Source of the DNA: an uncultured Clostridia bacterium
GTDB taxonomy: Bacteria > Bacillota > Clostridia > Oscillospirales > CAG-272
DNA length: 8,655 bases
Direction: 5' to 3'
NCBI GenBank assembly: GCA_937898155.1
Contig: CALEJO010000075.1
Location: forward strand, 1-8,655
Numbering within the stretch: position 1 is the stretch's first letter; the number at the start of each line of letters is the position of its first letter. The position numbers and the translations under genes are program-made. Positions 6,668 through 8,655 of the stretch are shown piece after piece. The notes beneath the pieces were generated by a model. It saw only the letters and a list, made by a program, of their open reading frames with translations, ran no database searches and had not been told where the DNA came from.

Positions 6668-7201
6668 ATGGAAATCAAAAAGAAAAAACTCACGCAGGAA
6701 GACGTTTTTGCCCGCGAGATCGCGCTCCGCGACGGAGCGATCGCCGTCCGCGACGATTATGCCGACCGCTTCGGCGAGCTCGGATATGAGCTGAGCGTCG
6801 AAATCGGGCAGAAAGAGAACGAGCTCGAAATCGTCTATTCCGAATTCAGCGACGATCCCGCGAAATGCTATGACGCGGGCTACGTCAGCCGTGCTCTGTT
6901 TGTCGTGCGCAGAAAAAAGACGGACAGCGAGATCGAAACCGACGAACAGCTCGCCGCGGAAAACAAAGCCGCCGTCGAAGCCGCCGAAACGGAGGAAGAC
7001 GCGGAACAGCTCGAAAACGACGAAACGCTCCGCGTTTCCGAGGACGCGCTCAAACGCGCCGTCGCGTTCACGGAGATCATGCTCGTGCGCGCCTATCGCT
7101 CCTTCTGGACCGACTGGTTCAGCATCGGAGACGGATTCGACGACATTCGCGCCGACCTTGACGAGTTTCTCGGCGCGGTCGAAGAGATCAAACCCGAATA
7201 A
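6668..7201 (+). CDS. Hypothetical acidic protein
   Basis: I do not recognise this 177-residue protein. It is well supported as a gene by GGAGG placed 7 bases before the ATG, GC-rich third positions like its neighbours, and a strong terminator after the stop. The N-terminus is basic (MEIKKKK). Residues about 10-82 look like a compact mixed alpha/beta domain (ELSVEIGQ, ELEIVYSEF, ALFVVRRK). Residues about 84-120 are very rich in Glu, Asp and Ala and probably form an extended helix or coiled coil. Residues 121-177 hold an aromatic helix (RAYRSFWTDWFSIGDGFDDI). There is no signal peptide or membrane span. It is divergent from ireB, and only a weak TATAAA at 6629-6634 lies nearby. Its message may instead start at the promoter at 6253-6281. 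Confidence 0.75.
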   Translation: MEIKKKKLTQEDVFAREIALRDGAIAVRDDYADRFGELGYELSVEIGQKENELEIVYSEFSDDPAKCYDAGYVSRALFVVRRKKTDSEIETDEQLAAENKAAVEAAETEEDAEQLENDETLRVSEDALKRAVAFTEIMLVRAYRSFWTDWFSIGDGFDDIRADLDEFLGAVEEIKPE

Positions 7202-7207
7202 GCCATC

Positions 7208-7240
7208 AAAAAATCGCCGCGTCGCGGCGATTTTTCTTTT
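7208..7240 (+). terminator. Rho-independent terminator after the hypothetical gene
   Basis: ATCGCCGC and GCGGCGAT form an 8-base-pair GC-rich stem with a 3-base loop. It is flanked by an A run before and a T run after, which lengthen the stem and supply the U tract. It begins 7 bases after the TAA stop and insulates queA from upstream transcription. Confidence 0.92.
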
Positions 7241-7246
7241 TATATC

Positions 7247-7275
7247 TTGTATCTTCCGCTCTTTTATGATATACT
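7247..7275 (+). promoter_or_regulatory. queA promoter
   Basis: TTGTAT (-35), a 17-base spacer and TATACT (-10) lie directly after the preceding terminator. The predicted start near 7282 gives a leader of about 47 bases. No preQ1 riboswitch-like structure is evident in so short a leader. Confidence 0.65.
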
Positions 7276-7328
7276 GCTTTTTGTATATATCTTTTTATCT
7301 TTTTATCCGAGGAGCATCGGTATTACTC

Positions 7329-8408
7329 ATGATCAAAAACGAACTGAAACAGACCGACCTGAAAACGTCGGATTTCCGATATGATTTGCCGCAGGAGCTG
7401 ATCGCCCAGCACCCGACGGAACAGCGCGACGAAGCACGGCTGATGGTCGTCGATCGCGCCACGCGCACCGTCACGCACCGCATCTTCCGCGATATCACGG
7501 ACTATCTGCGTCCGGGCGACGTGCTCGTCATCAACGACTCCAAAGTCATCCCCGCGCGCATCTACGGAAAGAAGATCCGTGAGGACGGAAGTATCGGCGC
7601 GGACTGCGAATTTCTGCTTTTACGCCAGCGCTCGCTCGACTGCTGGGAAACAATCGTGCGTCCCGGAAAGCGGCTCAAAGAGGGCGCCCGCGTCCGCTTC
7701 GGCGACGGCCTGCTCGACGCCGTGATCCGCGAGGTCACGGAGGACGGCAACCGCATCGTCGAATTCGATTACGACCGCACGGGTGGCAAAAATCTCTATT
7801 CGATCCTCGACGAGATCGGCAAAATGCCCCTCCCCCCTTACATCACGGAGGAGCTGAAAAACAACGACGACTATCAGACCGTCTATGCCCGCGAGGAGGG
7901 CTCGGCGGCGGCGCCGACGGCGGGACTGCATTTCACGGAGGAACTGCTCGACCGCATCCGCGCCATGGGCATCGAGGTCGTCCCCGTCATGCTCCACGTC
8001 GGACTCGGCACGTTCCGTCCCGTCAAGGCGGAGGAGATCCGCGACCACGTGATGCACAGCGAATTCTTCACCGTCACCGAGGAGAGCGCCGAAAAGATCA
8101 ATCGCGCCCGCGCGAACGGCGGCAGGATCGTCGCCGTCGGCACGACCTCGTGCCGCACGCTCGAAAGCGCGTCCGACGAAAACGGAATCGTGCACGCGAT
8201 GTGCGACGACACCGGTATTTTCATCTATCCCGGCTACACCTTCAAAGCGGTGGACGCCCTCATCACGAACTTTCACCTGCCCGAAAGCACGCTGATCATG
8301 CTCGTCTCCGCGCTCGCGGACCGCGAGCTGATCCTCGACGCTTACCGCATCGCCGTCGAAGAAAAATATCGCTTTTTCTCGTTCGGCGACGCGATGATGA
8401 TATGTTGA
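7329..8408 (+). CDS. queA: S-adenosylmethionine:tRNA ribosyltransferase-isomerase QueA
   Basis: QueA moves and isomerises the ribose of S-adenosylmethionine onto 7-aminomethyl-7-deazaguanine at the wobble position of tRNA, forming epoxyqueuosine. The 359-residue protein is full length and carries the family landmarks in order: DFRYDLPQELIAQHP, DVLVINDSKVIPARI, GKMPLPPYI, YAREEGSAAAPTAGLHFT, HVGLGTFRPVK, TTSCRTLES, TNFHLPESTLIMLVSA and the terminal YRFFSFGDAMMI. The ATG at 7329 adds about a dozen residues before the usual KTSDF start. The nearest Shine-Dalgarno sequence (GAGGAG at 7309-7314) is 14 bases away, which is long, so the exact start is less sure than the identity. It sits between its own promoter and an AT-rich toxin-antitoxin segment. 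The common partner tgt is not in the window. Its last 12 bases recur 32 bases further on. Confidence 0.97.
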   Translation: MIKNELKQTDLKTSDFRYDLPQELIAQHPTEQRDEARLMVVDRATRTVTHRIFRDITDYLRPGDVLVINDSKVIPARIYGKKIREDGSIGADCEFLLLRQRSLDCWETIVRPGKRLKEGARVRFGDGLLDAVIREVTEDGNRIVEFDYDRTGGKNLYSILDEIGKMPLPPYITEELKNNDDYQTVYAREEGSAAAPTAGLHFTEELLDRIRAMGIEVVPVMLHVGLGTFRPVKAEEIRDHVMHSEFFTVTEESAEKINRARANGGRIVAVGTTSCRTLESASDENGIVHAMCDDTGIFIYPGYTFKAVDALITNFHLPESTLIMLVSALADRELILDAYRIAVEEKYRFFSFGDAMMIC

Positions 8409-8440
8409 AATTTACATATTGTATACGCATGATATGTTGA
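8397..8440. repeat. 12-base direct repeat across the queA stop and the antitoxin promoter
   Basis: ATGATATGTTGA occurs exactly at 8397-8408, where it forms the end of queA including the TGA stop, and again at 8429-8440, where its last four bases begin the -35 of the antitoxin promoter. The two copies bracket the change from GC-rich to AT-rich DNA. They could be a remnant of a target-site duplication or recombination, or repressor-binding repeats. Confidence 0.7.
8414..8437. promoter_or_regulatory. Possible operator (inverted repeat) at the antitoxin promoter
   Basis: ACATAT at 8414-8419 and ATATGT at 8432-8437 are 6-base inverted arms separated by 12 bases, with the palindrome GTATAC between them at 8421-8426. 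The right arm touches the -35. RelB/DinJ antitoxins bind such palindromes to repress their own operon, so this is a candidate autoregulatory site. Palindromes this short also arise by chance in A/T-rich DNA. Confidence 0.4.
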
Positions 8441-8465
8441 CAAATGCTAATAATACGAGTATAAT
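8437..8465 (+). promoter_or_regulatory. Consensus promoter of the antitoxin gene
   Basis: TTGACA and TATAAT, both perfect hexamers, are 17 bases apart. The predicted start is about 16 bases upstream of the antitoxin ATG. This is the strongest promoter in the window, as expected for an autorepressed toxin-antitoxin operon. Confidence 0.88.
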
Positions 8466-8487
8466 ATAGTAAAAGGAGTTGATTGAT

Positions 8488-8655
8488 ATGGCAAAAGTAT
8501 CTACAAATGTTACCATTGATGAGGTGACAAAGAAAAAAGCACAGGTTTTGCTTGCTGATTTCGGAATGGATTTGTCTACCGCTGTTAATATTTTTTTGAA
8601 ACAAATGGTTTATGAAGGTTCTTTCCCGTTTTCAATAACGAGAGAAGTACCCAAT
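8488..8655 (+). CDS. RelB/DinJ family type II antitoxin, partial
   Basis: The first 56 residues of an antitoxin of the RelB/DinJ family run to the window edge without a stop. The start MAKVSTNVTIDEVTKKKAQV is the strand-helix of the ribbon-helix-helix DNA-binding domain. LLADFGMDLSTAVNIFLKQMV is the typical second helix pair, and FPFSI follows as in the family. Full-length members are about 85-100 residues, so roughly half is seen. AGGAG sits 9 bases before the ATG. The protein should bind and neutralise an mRNA-cleaving RelE/YafQ-type toxin, normally encoded directly downstream and here out of view, and repress its own promoter. The DNA is far more A/T-rich than queA, which suggests horizontal acquisition. 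Confidence 0.92.
   Translation, partial: MAKVSTNVTIDEVTKKKAQVLLADFGMDLSTAVNIFLKQMVYEGSFPFSITREVPN

Noticed and set aside
6870..7328. An N-terminal extension of queA back to 6870
   Set aside because: It would read out of frame through the hypothetical gene, its terminator and the queA promoter. QueA proteins have no such extension.

Overview
The window reads as chromosomal DNA of a Bacillota (clostridial) bacterium, probably an uncultured gut-type lineage. The supporting evidence is Gram-positive style SOS boxes at a LexA gene, an IreB/UPF0297 protein (a Bacillota family), strong GGAGG-type ribosome binding sites, and sigma-A promoters with 17-base spacers. Coding GC is in the mid-to-high 50s percent. 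The two ends differ. Bases 1 to about 720 are clearly lower in GC and encode a Bacteroidota (Prevotella-like) version of the Lon C-terminal half. Bases 8409 to 8655 are AT-rich and hold a toxin-antitoxin antitoxin gene.

Layout. Four minus-strand genes fill the left half. First is a Lon protease running off the left edge. Upstream of it, with its own promoter and terminator, is a lipoprotein with a trigger-factor/FKBP-like PPIase domain. Then comes a two-gene unit, lexA followed one base later by a xylose-isomerase-like TIM-barrel protein. lexA has an excellent promoter with two SOS-box-like sites. Divergent from lexA is an M14 carboxypeptidase homologue that has lost key catalytic residues. 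It converges on ireB (minus strand). Divergent from ireB is an acidic hypothetical protein (plus strand) with a clear terminator. Next is queA (queuosine biosynthesis) with its own promoter. Last is a strong promoter, a small repeat cluster and the start of a RelB/DinJ-type antitoxin cut by the right edge.

How the genes relate. Most are independent housekeeping or stress units: protein quality control (Lon, exported PPIase), DNA-damage control (LexA), serine/threonine-kinase signalling (IreB) and tRNA modification (QueA). The clearest cooperative unit is lexA plus the TIM-barrel gene, which should be co-transcribed and translationally coupled, so the barrel protein is probably SOS-controlled.

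The points most worth a second look are the taxonomically mosaic lon gene (misassembly or real recombination), the apparently inactive M14 protein beside lexA, the strong promoter reading antisense into ireB, and the 12-base direct repeat spanning the queA stop and the antitoxin promoter. I see no prophage, insertion sequence, CRISPR array, rRNA or tRNA. I cannot demonstrate an undescribed multi-gene system here.
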